Origin: Paracidovorax wautersii
Lineage (GTDB): Bacteria; Pseudomonadota; Gammaproteobacteria; Burkholderiales; Burkholderiaceae_C
Assembly: GCA_009912175.1 (NCBI GenBank)
Contig: WNDQ01000001.1
Location: 124,001-188,000 of the forward strand
Reading direction: 5' to 3'
DNA: 64,000 nt
Within the stretch, counting starts at the first letter, position 1. Every line of letters starts with the position of its first letter. The notes under the pieces were generated by a model. The model was not told the DNA's origin and made no database searches. It worked only from the letters and a program-made list of their open reading frames with translations. Below are positions 43,946 through 52,465 of this stretch, piece after piece. Made by a program: the position numbers and the translations under genes.

Positions 43946-45010
43946 ATGGCTTCTTCCGACATGGGAACCCTCAAGAACCGCGCGGTGCCCCGCTCCGACC
44001 CCCACCCCGATCCGCCAGTCCGCCTCGTCGACCGGGCCCCACCCGGGCGCCTGGCACGCCTGCGCGCAAGACCGTGGTGGTCCTGGCTGACGCGCGGTCT
44101 GGCCGCCGTTTTTCTCACGCTGGTGGCCGTGCTGCTGCTGCGGCTGGCGCGCGGCATCGACTGGCTGGCGGTGTGGCAGGCCTTCAGGGCGCTGCCGCTG
44201 CCGGCAGTGGCGGCCGCGGCCGGCCTGTGCGCGGCCAGCCATCTGGTCTACAGCACCTTCGATTTGTTCGGCCGCCGCTACAGCGGCCATCGGCTGTCGG
44301 TGGCGCAGACGCTGGGCATCACACTGGTCAGCTATCCCTTCACGCTCAACCTGGGCTCCATCGTCGGCGGTGCGTCGGCACGCTACCGGCTGTATTCGCT
44401 GCGCGGCGTGCGCCTCGGCCAGATCGGTCAGATCGGTCAGATCGTCGGCCTGAGTATCGTGACCAACTGGCTGGGCTATTTTGCGCTGGCCGGCGGTCTG
44501 GTCTGGCTGTGGCAGCCCAGCCTGCCGGACCGCTGGCAGCTCGGCCATGCGGGCCTGCAGGCGATGGGCGTCCTGCTGGCCGCGCTGGTGGTGGGCTACG
44601 TCGCGCTGTGCGTCTGGCGGCGCGGGCGCCCGCTCATGCTGCGCGGCCATGCCTTCCCCTTGCCCGGCTGGCGCGCGGCACTGCTGCAGACGGCGCTGTC
44701 GGCGCTCAACTGGTCGCTCATGGGCACGGCCGTGTGGGTGCTCACGCAGCAGCAAGTGCCTTTTGCCGCCGGGCTGGCCACCGTGATGCTGGGCGCCGTG
44801 GTGGGGCTGGTGTCGCGCGTGCCCGCCGGGCTGGGCGTGATCGAGGTCGTCGGCACGGCCATCCTGGCCGTCAGCCTGCCGCGCGCCGAGGCGCTGGCCG
44901 CCGTGCTCGCCTACCGCACGCTGTATTTTTTTGCGCCGCTGGTGCTGGCCGCGGTGGCCTTCGGCGTGCTGGAACTGCGTCAACGTCAGCGTCAGCGGCG
45001 CAAGGCCTGA
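43946..45010 (+). CDS. YbhN-like membrane protein (UPF0104, lysylphosphatidylglycerol synthase TM family)
   Basis: 354 residues with about eight hydrophobic segments (RGLAAVFLTLVAVLLLRLAR, GITLVSYPFTLNLGSIVGGA, AAGLATVMLGAVVGLVSRVP). The motif SRVPAGLGVIEVVGTAIL is typical of the transmembrane domain of MprF-like proteins; the lysine-transferring domain is absent. Its partnership with clsB is conserved, suggesting a role in phospholipid movement or modification, but no activity is proven to my knowledge. A triple Gly-Gln-Ile repeat sits near residue 160. Confidence 0.9.
   Translation: MASSDMGTLKNRAVPRSDPHPDPPVRLVDRAPPGRLARLRARPWWSWLTRGLAAVFLTLVAVLLLRLARGIDWLAVWQAFRALPLPAVAAAAGLCAASHLVYSTFDLFGRRYSGHRLSVAQTLGITLVSYPFTLNLGSIVGGASARYRLYSLRGVRLGQIGQIGQIVGLSIVTNWLGYFALAGGLVWLWQPSLPDRWQLGHAGLQAMGVLLAALVVGYVALCVWRRGRPLMLRGHAFPLPGWRAALLQTALSALNWSLMGTAVWVLTQQQVPFAAGLATVMLGAVVGLVSRVPAGLGVIEVVGTAILAVSLPRAEALAAVLAYRTLYFFAPLVLAAVAFGVLELRQRQRQRRKA
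44421..44447 (+). repeat. In-frame 9-bp tandem repeat (AGATCGGTC) in the YbhN-like gene
   Basis: Two perfect copies of AGATCGGTC and a third partial copy encode GQIGQIGQI. Being a multiple of three, expansion or loss would keep the frame. Confidence 0.8.
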
Positions 45011-45019
45011 GAACCTGTT

Positions 45020-45652
45020 TCAGTCCTCGTCGAAACCCCGCACGTGCTCGGCCTTGAACACCGGCAGCGCCAGCTTGTAGCGGATCGCCAGCAGCCGCAT
45101 GACGAAACCGATCGTCACCGCCACCAGCATCGCCGTGTCGTGATCCAGGCCCCCGCGCTGCAGGCCGACGTAGGCCACGCCCGTGACCAGCGAGACCGAG
45201 GCATACAGGTCGCGCCGCAGCACCAGCGGCACCTGGTTGCACAGCACGTCGCGCAGCAGGCCGCCGAAGATGCCCGTGATCAAACCCATCAGCACCACGA
45301 TGACCACGTGCACGCCCAGCGAGGCGGCAACGTCGCAACCGATGACGGTGAAGGCCACCAGCCCCATGGCGTCGAGCACCAGAAAGGCCGACTTGAGCCG
45401 GTAGGCCTGCCGCGCCAGCGCCGCCGTGACGATGGCCGCGCCGATGGTGTAGGCCAGGTATTCGGGGTGGGCGACCCACCCCACCGGGTAGTGGCCCAGC
45501 AGCATGTCGCGCACCGAGCCCCCGCCCAGCGCGGTGACGGTGCCGATGAAGGCGATGCCGAACAGGTCCATGTTGCGGCGCATGCCCATGATGGCGCCCG
45601 AAGCCGCTTCGGCGGTGATGGCGATGAGGTAGACGATGCCCAGCAGTCCCAT
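45020..45652 (-). CDS. Trimeric intracellular cation (TRIC) channel family protein
   Basis: 210 residues with seven hydrophobic segments and two internally repeated halves. Each half carries the glycine motif: GTVTALGGGSVRDMLLGHYP in the first and ITGIFGGLLRDVLCNQVP in the second. That pattern defines the UPF0126/YadS-YicG family, now recognised as bacterial TRIC channels conducting monovalent cations. It converges on the YbhN-like gene with nine bases between and is divergent from the FAD enzyme. Confidence 0.93.
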   Translation of the reverse strand: MGLLGIVYLIAITAEAASGAIMGMRRNMDLFGIAFIGTVTALGGGSVRDMLLGHYPVGWVAHPEYLAYTIGAAIVTAALARQAYRLKSAFLVLDAMGLVAFTVIGCDVAASLGVHVVIVVLMGLITGIFGGLLRDVLCNQVPLVLRRDLYASVSLVTGVAYVGLQRGGLDHDTAMLVAVTIGFVMRLLAIRYKLALPVFKAEHVRGFDED

Positions 45653-45781
45653 GGTCTTTCTTGCTTCTCGTGATGGCGGCCCGAGGTCGGCCCGGGCGTG
45701 ATGCTAACGCCATGCCAGGACCGGGCACCGCGCCGCCTCCTTTAAAATTTGCGCCCCTTGCTTGATCAATACGAGCCCCCG

Positions 45782-47469
45782 ATGATCCGAATCGCCGAAC
45801 TCAAACTCCCCCTGGACCACCCCGCAGACGACCTCGCGCTGCAGGCCGCGCGCACGCTGGACGTGCCGCGCGAACAACTGGCCCACGTGCACGTGCACGT
45901 GCACAAGCGCAGCTTCGACGCGCGCAAGGCCGACCTGCTGTGCGTCTACATCGTGGACGTGACGCTGGCCGACCCCGCCGCCGAAGCCGCCCTGCTGGCG
46001 CGCCACGCCGGCCACCCGTACATCCGCCCCTCGCCCGACATGACCTATTACCCGGTTGGCTCCGCGCCGGCCACGCAGGCGAGCCGGCCGGTGGTCGTGG
46101 GCTTTGGTCCCTGCGGCATCTTCGCGGCGCTGCTGCTGGCGCAGATGGGCTTTCGGCCCATCGTGCTCGAACGCGGCAAGACCGTGCGCCAGCGCACCCG
46201 GGACACCTGGGGCCTGTGGCGCAAGAGCACGCTCAACCCTGAATCGAACGTGCAGTTCGGCGAAGGCGGCGACGGCACGTTTTCGGACGGCAAGCTTTAC
46301 AGCCAGATCAAGGACCCGCGCCACCTGGGCCGCAAGGTGATGGAGGAGTTCGTCAAGGCCGGCGCGCCCGAAGAAATCCTCTACATCGCCCACCCGCACA
46401 TCGGCACCTTCAAGCTGGTCAAGGTGGTCGAGAACATCCGCGCGCAGATCGTGGCGCTGGGCGGCGAGATCCGCTTCGAGCAGCGCGTGACCGACCTGCT
46501 GCTCGAGCCCGAAGCCGACGGCGGCCAGCGCCTGCGCGGCCTGGTGGTGCTGGACCAGGCCACCGGGCAGACGCACGAATTGCGCACCGACAGTGCCATC
46601 CTGGCGCTGGGCCACAGCTCGCGCGACACCTTCCAGATGCTGCACCGGCGCGGCGTGTATGTCGAAGCCAAGCCCTTTTCCGTGGCTTTCGGGTCGAGCA
46701 CCCGCAGGGGCTGATCGACCGCGCGCGCTGGGGCCGGCATGCCGGCCACCCGCTGCTGGGCGCGGCCGACTACAAGCTCGTGCACCACGCCAGCAATGGC
46801 CGGGCCGTCTACAGCTTCTGCATGTGCCCGGGCGGCACCGTGGTGGCGGCCACCAGCGAGCCCGGCCGTGTGGTCACCAACGGCATGAGCCAGTACTCGC
46901 GCAACGAACGCAATGCCAACGCGGGCATCGTCGTCGGCATCGACCCGGCCGACTACCACACCGACTACGGCCTGCTCGAAGACGTGCCGCCCCAAGCCAG
47001 CGGCCAGCCGCACCCGCTGGCCGGCCTGGAACTGCAGCGCCGGCTCGAAACCCGCGCTTTCGAGCTGGGCGGCGGCGACTACCACGCGCCGGGGCAACTC
47101 GTGGGCGACTTCGTGGCCGGCCGGCCCTCGACCGATTTCGGCAGCGTCACGCCGTCGTACAAGCCCGGCGTGCGCCTGGGCAGCCTGCATGGCGCGCTGC
47201 CGGCCTACGCGATCGAGGCCATGCGCGAAGCCTTCCCGGCCTTCGGCAAGAAGATCAAGGGTTTTGACATGCCCGACGCCGTGCTCACCGGCGTGGAAAC
47301 ACGCACCTCGTCGCCCATCCGCATCACGCGCGGCGACGACTGCCAGAGCCTGAATGTGCGCGGCCTGTTCCCGGCCGGCGAAGGCGCGGGCTATGCCGGC
47401 GGCATCCTGTCGGCGGGCGTGGACGGCATCAAGGTCGCCGAGGCCGTGGCGCGCGACCAGATCGGCTGA
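45782..47469 (+). pseudogene. FAD-dependent dehydrogenase (large NAD(P)/FAD oxidoreductase family), frameshifted
   Basis: The track splits this gene into two ORFs. ATG 45782 starts MIRIAELKLPLDHPADDLAL, and the Rossmann motif follows (VVVGFGPCGIFAALLLAQMG) with GEGGDGTFSDGKLYSQIKDP. At 46684-46685 one G seems missing: GTGGCTTTCGG should read GTGGGCTTTCGG. The first frame therefore stops at 46714, while RVEHPQGLIDRARWGRHAGH continues in the other frame to 47469 (YSFCMCPGGTVVAATSEPGR; GEGAGYAGGILSAGVDGIKV). Repaired, it has about 562 residues, normal for the family. The substrate is unknown. The lesion could be a sequencing error. Confidence 0.88.
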
Positions 47470-47539
47470 TGGACGGGGAGACGGGCTGCGCCATTGCGCG
47501 CTAGCATGGCTGCTTCGACCACTGCAGCAGCCACGCGCC

Positions 47540-48175
47540 ATGACCCAGGCCCCCGACTTCCATTTCTACGAACCGCGCCTGGGCCACGGCCTGCCGCACG
47601 ACCCGTTCAACGCCATCGTCGGCCCGCGCCCCATCGGCTGGATCGGCTCGCTCAGCGCTGAAGGCCGGCCCAACCTCGCGCCCTACAGCTTCTTCAACGG
47701 CTTCAACTACACGCCGCCCATCGTGGGCTTTGCCAGCGTCGGCTGGAAGGACAGCGTGCGCAACATCGAAGCCACGCGCGAGTTCACCTGGAACCTGGCC
47801 ACACGCGAACTGGCCGAGGCCATGAACACCAGCTCGGCCGCCGTCTCGCCCGAGGTCAACGAATTCACGCTCGCCGGCCTGCAGCCCGCCCGCTCGCAAT
47901 TGATCGCGGCGCCGCGCGTGGCGGCCAGCCCGGTGTCCTTCGAATGCCGGCTCACGCAGCTGATTCAACTGCAGTCGTCGCACGGCGAGCCCGTCGAGAC
48001 CTGGCTGGTCCTGGGCGAAGTCGTCGGCGTGCACATCCGCGCCGATGCGCTGGACCAGGGCATCTACGACCCCGCCGCCACCCACACCATCCTGCGCGCG
48101 GGCGGTCCGGCCGACTACTTCGAAGTCACGGCCGCCACGCGTTTCCAGATGCGCCGGCCCCGGGTCGAGAACTGA
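47540..48175 (+). CDS. Flavin reductase-like domain protein (FMN-binding split barrel)
   Basis: 211 residues from ATG 47540 (MTQAPDFHFYEPRLGHGLPH); the track start is upstream in the previous gene. Family sequence is clear: NAIVGPRPIGWIGSLSAEGR, NLAPYSFFNGFNYTPPIVGF and RNIEATREFTWNLATRELAE. These proteins bind FMN; some reduce flavin and others are flavoenzymes of unknown substrate. It lies 70 bp after the FAD-dependent dehydrogenase, so a shared redox role is possible but unproven. Confidence 0.92.
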   Translation: MTQAPDFHFYEPRLGHGLPHDPFNAIVGPRPIGWIGSLSAEGRPNLAPYSFFNGFNYTPPIVGFASVGWKDSVRNIEATREFTWNLATRELAEAMNTSSAAVSPEVNEFTLAGLQPARSQLIAAPRVAASPVSFECRLTQLIQLQSSHGEPVETWLVLGEVVGVHIRADALDQGIYDPAATHTILRAGGPADYFEVTAATRFQMRRPRVEN

Positions 48176-48367
48176 GCCCCCGGCGACTTCGAACCGGTTC
48201 TTACTACAAAAGCATTCAAAGCCCCGCCTTCTGACCCGCTCCTGCCGCCAAAACCTCTGAAACGCCCAATCCCTGGCCTATCATCGCTCCCAAACAGGGA
48301 GTCTTGATTTCGAACGGATTGACGATTTTGATGGGGACCGCCGCCACGCCGCGGCCAGGGAGCGAAC

Positions 48368-51300
48368 TTGAGCCTCAGCCACCTTCTGGCCCACGTCCAC
48401 GACGCGGCCGCCAACCTGCCACAGACCGATCCGCAGGCCACGGCGCCCTGCGTGCTGTTTCTCTCGGCCAGCGACGGCCGCAGCCGCGCCCGCACCATCT
48501 CCGCCCGCGCGCCCACCTTTGCCCAGGCCTGGCAGCAGGCCGCGCAAAACCTGCAGCGCGTCTTGCGGCAGGACAAAATCATTCCGCAATGGCTGCGTGT
48601 CGACCGTGTTGATCAAACCCAGGCGGTCGACTGGGGCACATTGCGCGCTGCGCTGGGCAAAACCAAACGCAATTACTTTCCTTACGGCATTGCACTAGAC
48701 GCCGAATTCCGCATGGCCATGCTGGAGCCAGAATTGGGTGCCCACGCCTTGCTCTACGACAGCGCGCAAGACGAGTGCACTCCCAATGCGACCAATCTCA
48801 AAACCTATGGTCAGTGGCGTTTTCGACAGCCATTGAGCTGGCCCGTATCTGACACGGTGCCTGCCTGGCTGTTCACCACGCAAGCGCTCTTCAGTGATGG
48901 GCACAGCTTGCATCTCATCGAACAAACCGGTCCCTACCGCGGCTATCGGAAAGTCCCGGACTGGAACGCCAACGCCGTCCAGGCCCTGGTCGTCACCGGC
49001 ACCGACTATCTGGCGCGCCAGGTCAAAACCTCGGGTGAGTACCACTACGGCTGGTTCCCCTGCTTTGACCGGCCCATTCCCACCTACAACGCCCTGCGCC
49101 ACGCCAGCTCGACCTACGCTCTGCTCGAAGGCTGGGAGTTGACACAGGAGCCCCGGCACCGGCAGGCCATCGAGCGCGCCTTGCGCGATCTCACGCGTCG
49201 GCTGATCCAGCCCGCCACGCTGCCCGACGGCAGCACGGCCGCCTTCCTGGTCGACACAGGCGACGAGATCAAGCTCGGCGGCAACGCCGTGTGCATTCTT
49301 GCGCTGGTGAAATACACCGAGTTGACCGGCGACCAACAATACCTGCCCCTGCTCGAACAACTGGCCCTGGGCATCGTGCACATGCAGCAGCCCGACGGCA
49401 GCTTTGTGCACGTGCTGCATCACCCGGGGCTGGGCCTCAAGGAACAGCAGCGCGCCATCTACTACGACGGCGAGGCCGCCTTCGGGCTGATGCGGCTCTA
49501 TGGGCTCACGCGCGACGCGCGCTGGCTGGCCTGTGTCGAGCGCGCCTTCGAACACTTCATCGCCGCCAAGCACTGGAAGGCCCACGACCACTGGCTGAGC
49601 TACTGCGTCAACGAACTGACGCTGTACCGGCCCGACGAGCGCTACTACCAGTTCGGGCTGGACAACGTCCGCGATCACCTGGACTTCGTGCTTGAGCGCA
49701 TCACCACCTTCCCGACGCTGCTTGAACTCATGATGGCTGCGCGCCAGATGATCGAGCGCCTGCAGGCAGACCCCGAGCACAGCCACCTGCTGGACGATTT
49801 CGATCGGGTCAAGTTCCACCAGGCACTCGAGCACCGGGCCCGCTACCTGCTCAACGGCCACTTCTGGCCCGAGCTGGCGATGTTCTTCAAGAACCCCGCG
49901 CGTATCCGCGGCGGTTTCTTCATCCGCCACCACGCCTTCCGTGTGCGCATCGACGATGTGGAGCACTACCTGTCGGGATATGTGGCGTATTGGAAGTATC
50001 TGACACGCAGCACCAAGCCCAACACACCAGTTCCTAACGTAACCGACGCGAAGCCAGTGGTAACCGCCAGCCACCGCGATACAAAACCACGCGCGCGTGC
50101 CGTGATTGCCTGGGGTGGCGACATCAACCTGGGACGCCGTCAACATTACATGACCCCCAAGCCGGGCCAGCCCCATGCGCTGGCCGGTATACCCGCCCTG
50201 CATGCAGCCGACCTCGCCATCGCCAACCTTGAGTGCGTGGTGGCGACCTCCGGAGAGACCGGTGTGGACAAGGGAGAGCAAGGGCCCTTCTATTACCGAG
50301 CCCGGCCGCAGATGCTGCGCGTCCTGCTCGACGCGGGTATCGGGATGGTGAGTGTGGCCAATAACCACGCTGGCGACTACGGACCGGCCGCGCTGGCCGA
50401 ACAGCGCCAGTGGTTGGATGCGGTGGGTGTGGGTCATGCTGGCTCGGGTGACTGCCTGGACGACGCTTTCCGTCCAGCATTGCACCGGGTGGGCGATCTG
50501 GTGGTGGCCCTATTTGCCATCGACACCACCCAAACACAGTTCGCGGCCACCCCTACGCGAGGAGGTATCGCACACCTCGACATCCGTCAGTCCCAACTCT
50601 GGCATGACCGGATGGCCCCTCTCATCGCCGAAGCACGGCAACGTGCCCACCTGGTGCTGGTGGCCGTCCACGCAGGCAAAAACTGGGCTGAAACGCCCAC
50701 CCGCGACGAGATCGCCGCCGCCCACGCGTTGATCGACGCCGGTGCCGACGCCGTGCTAGGTACATCGGCCCATGTAATACAAGGTATCGAGGTTTACAGG
50801 GAGCGCCCGATCATTCATGACGCGGGCAATCTTCTGTTCGACAGCCAGATCAAATACAGCGGCAGCGGCATGTTCCACCTGCATGTCAGTGCACACGGTG
50901 TCGAACAGGTCGATTTCATTCCTATCCATGTCGGTGTGGGCCACAGCGTGCAATTGCAGGACCAGCATGCCCGGGCGGCCGCGGATAGCTACATGCGTCA
51001 ATGCGCGGCACTGGGCGCCGAACTGAAGGCCACGCCCACAGGCGCGTCGCTCATGCTCTCGCCCCCCGAGCGGCCTGCCCCGGTCCAGGCATGGGCTGGC
51101 CCGCCCCCTCTTTTGCGGCCCGAAGTGCTTGATGCGCCGCCACCGATACAACCCCACTGGACGGTGGTACAGGTCCCGACGGATGCGGCTTTCCAGCCCA
51201 TCGAGCTCGGCCCTCTGCGCCTGCTGGGCATGCGGGTACGACCGGCCGCCAGCATCACCCAGCGGCAGATGATCTGGGTTGAAAGCTTCTGGTGCTGCAC

Positions 51301-51637
51301 ACAACCAGTCGCCGACGACCTGCGGCTCGACATCCGTGCTCAATACGAAAACAGCGCGGCCGCGCCGGCATGGGGAGATGGCATGGACCATGAACCGTGC
51401 GACTGGATGTTGCCGACCTCGCGCTGGCAGCCCGGGGTGATCTATCGGGACGAATTCGGTCTGCGGCCGCCAGCGCTCAAGCATCTGCGCAACGGACGCC
51501 TTCAATGGACTGTCGGTGTCATCGCCGCAGACCGCCGCTACGGTCCCGCGTTGCCCCCGCTGCCATTGATCGAAGTCGCCCTACCTGAACGAACAACGCC
51601 GCAGCCCCTTCCTCATCCACTCAAGACGTCCGCATGA
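48368..51637 (+). CDS. Putative six-hairpin glycosidase domain fused to a CapA/PGA_cap domain
   Basis: 1089 residues from TTG 48368, supported by AGGGAG six bases upstream. There is no signal peptide. Residues about 1-560 look like an (alpha/alpha)6 toroid, with repeated helical segments such as ASSTYALLEGWELTQEPRHR, KLGGNAVCILALVKYTELTG and YYDGEAAFGLMRLYGLTRDA. Residues about 575-835 are a PGA_cap (CapA-like, metallophosphatase fold) domain: VIAWGGDINLGRR, IANLECVVATSGE, MVSVANNHAGDYG, VAVHAGKNW, GTSAHVIQGIEVY. A C-terminal beta-rich region follows. It begins a six-gene operon, and its stop overlaps the next start (ATGA). I assign a role in making or trimming a surface polymer only by analogy. 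Confidence 0.75.
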   Translation: MSLSHLLAHVHDAAANLPQTDPQATAPCVLFLSASDGRSRARTISARAPTFAQAWQQAAQNLQRVLRQDKIIPQWLRVDRVDQTQAVDWGTLRAALGKTKRNYFPYGIALDAEFRMAMLEPELGAHALLYDSAQDECTPNATNLKTYGQWRFRQPLSWPVSDTVPAWLFTTQALFSDGHSLHLIEQTGPYRGYRKVPDWNANAVQALVVTGTDYLARQVKTSGEYHYGWFPCFDRPIPTYNALRHASSTYALLEGWELTQEPRHRQAIERALRDLTRRLIQPATLPDGSTAAFLVDTGDEIKLGGNAVCILALVKYTELTGDQQYLPLLEQLALGIVHMQQPDGSFVHVLHHPGLGLKEQQRAIYYDGEAAFGLMRLYGLTRDARWLACVERAFEHFIAAKHWKAHDHWLSYCVNELTLYRPDERYYQFGLDNVRDHLDFVLERITTFPTLLELMMAARQMIERLQADPEHSHLLDDFDRVKFHQALEHRARYLLNGHFWPELAMFFKNPARIRGGFFIRHHAFRVRIDDVEHYLSGYVAYWKYLTRSTKPNTPVPNVTDAKPVVTASHRDTKPRARAVIAWGGDINLGRRQHYMTPKPGQPHALAGIPALHAADLAIANLECVVATSGETGVDKGEQGPFYYRARPQMLRVLLDAGIGMVSVANNHAGDYGPAALAEQRQWLDAVGVGHAGSGDCLDDAFRPALHRVGDLVVALFAIDTTQTQFAATPTRGGIAHLDIRQSQLWHDRMAPLIAEARQRAHLVLVAVHAGKNWAETPTRDEIAAAHALIDAGADAVLGTSAHVIQGIEVYRERPIIHDAGNLLFDSQIKYSGSGMFHLHVSAHGVEQVDFIPIHVGVGHSVQLQDQHARAAADSYMRQCAALGAELKATPTGASLMLSPPERPAPVQAWAGPPPLLRPEVLDAPPPIQPHWTVVQVPTDAAFQPIELGPLRLLGMRVRPAASITQRQMIWVESFWCCTQPVADDLRLDIRAQYENSAAAPAWGDGMDHEPCDWMLPTSRWQPGVIYRDEFGLRPPALKHLRNGRLQWTVGVIAADRRYGPALPPLPLIEVALPERTTPQPLPHPLKTSA

Positions 51638-52389
51638 CCGTCCATTCACTTCCCTGGAAGCCGGCCCGGGCACGTGTACTGCGCCGACTGGCCGTCATGG
51701 CCACCTTGGTTTGCGGTCTGAGCGCACCAATCGCCCAAGCCCAGCCGGCCCCCTCCCTGCCCGCCTTCGATCTGAACGTCGTCGTGCTTACGCCGCAGGA
51801 GCAAGCCCGGGACCAGACCAGCCTGGGGGCGATGCGACAGCAAATCGAATGGCTCAACCGCGATTTCGTGACGCAGGATGACCGCCATCTGGTCACGTTC
51901 CGACTCAAGTCCATACAGGACTATGCCTCGATCAAGGACTCGCACTGCGAGCTCGTTTCCTTGGCTCAAAAAGCCTACGACGGCGATGCATGGAACCAAG
52001 CCTTCAATGCCTGCAACGACCCCACCGTGCGCGATCCCAAAGCCATCAACGTCTACATCTACGACAGCTACAGCCCACGGCTCGGCTATGCCGATGCCAA
52101 TTCCCACGGACGCTACAACAAGGCCCGACCCTATATCTTTGTTGACTGGGACCGTCTGCGAACACGCGACCAGAGCCCCTTCGAACATGAGCTGGGCCAT
52201 GCCTTCGGCCTCGGCCATGTCTGTGCCGTCGGCGCCGAACGCGGGAGCGACACCAACATCATGGCCAGTGCAGAGTGCGGTAAGGGCAGCGGTGGCCGCC
52301 GCAATATCGGATTCAACCCAGAACAGGCCGACACCATTCTTCGCAGTGCCATACGCATCGCGCGAATGCTCGCGCAGCCGCCACGTTAA
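51634..52389 (+). CDS. Secreted zinc metalloprotease of the metzincin type
   Basis: 251 residues with a signal peptide (LRRLAVMATLVCGLSAPIAQ, cleaved near AQA). The zinc motif HELGHAFGLGH spans residues 185-195, with His185, His189 and His195 as ligands and Glu186 as the base. The Met-turn follows as NIMAS (Met210). This is the metzincin arrangement; I cannot place it in a named family. It starts inside the stop of the CapA-like gene (ATGA), so the two are co-translated. Its substrate could be a protein anchored in or made by the glycan locus. Confidence 0.85.
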   Translation: MTVHSLPWKPARARVLRRLAVMATLVCGLSAPIAQAQPAPSLPAFDLNVVVLTPQEQARDQTSLGAMRQQIEWLNRDFVTQDDRHLVTFRLKSIQDYASIKDSHCELVSLAQKAYDGDAWNQAFNACNDPTVRDPKAINVYIYDSYSPRLGYADANSHGRYNKARPYIFVDWDRLRTRDQSPFEHELGHAFGLGHVCAVGAERGSDTNIMASAECGKGSGGRRNIGFNPEQADTILRSAIRIARMLAQPPR

Positions 52390-52465
52390 GTCGCACACCG
52401 GCTTCCAAACAACACCTCGGCCCCGGCCCTGATCCAAGCCAGCGGGAGCCATCGCAAGGATGACC

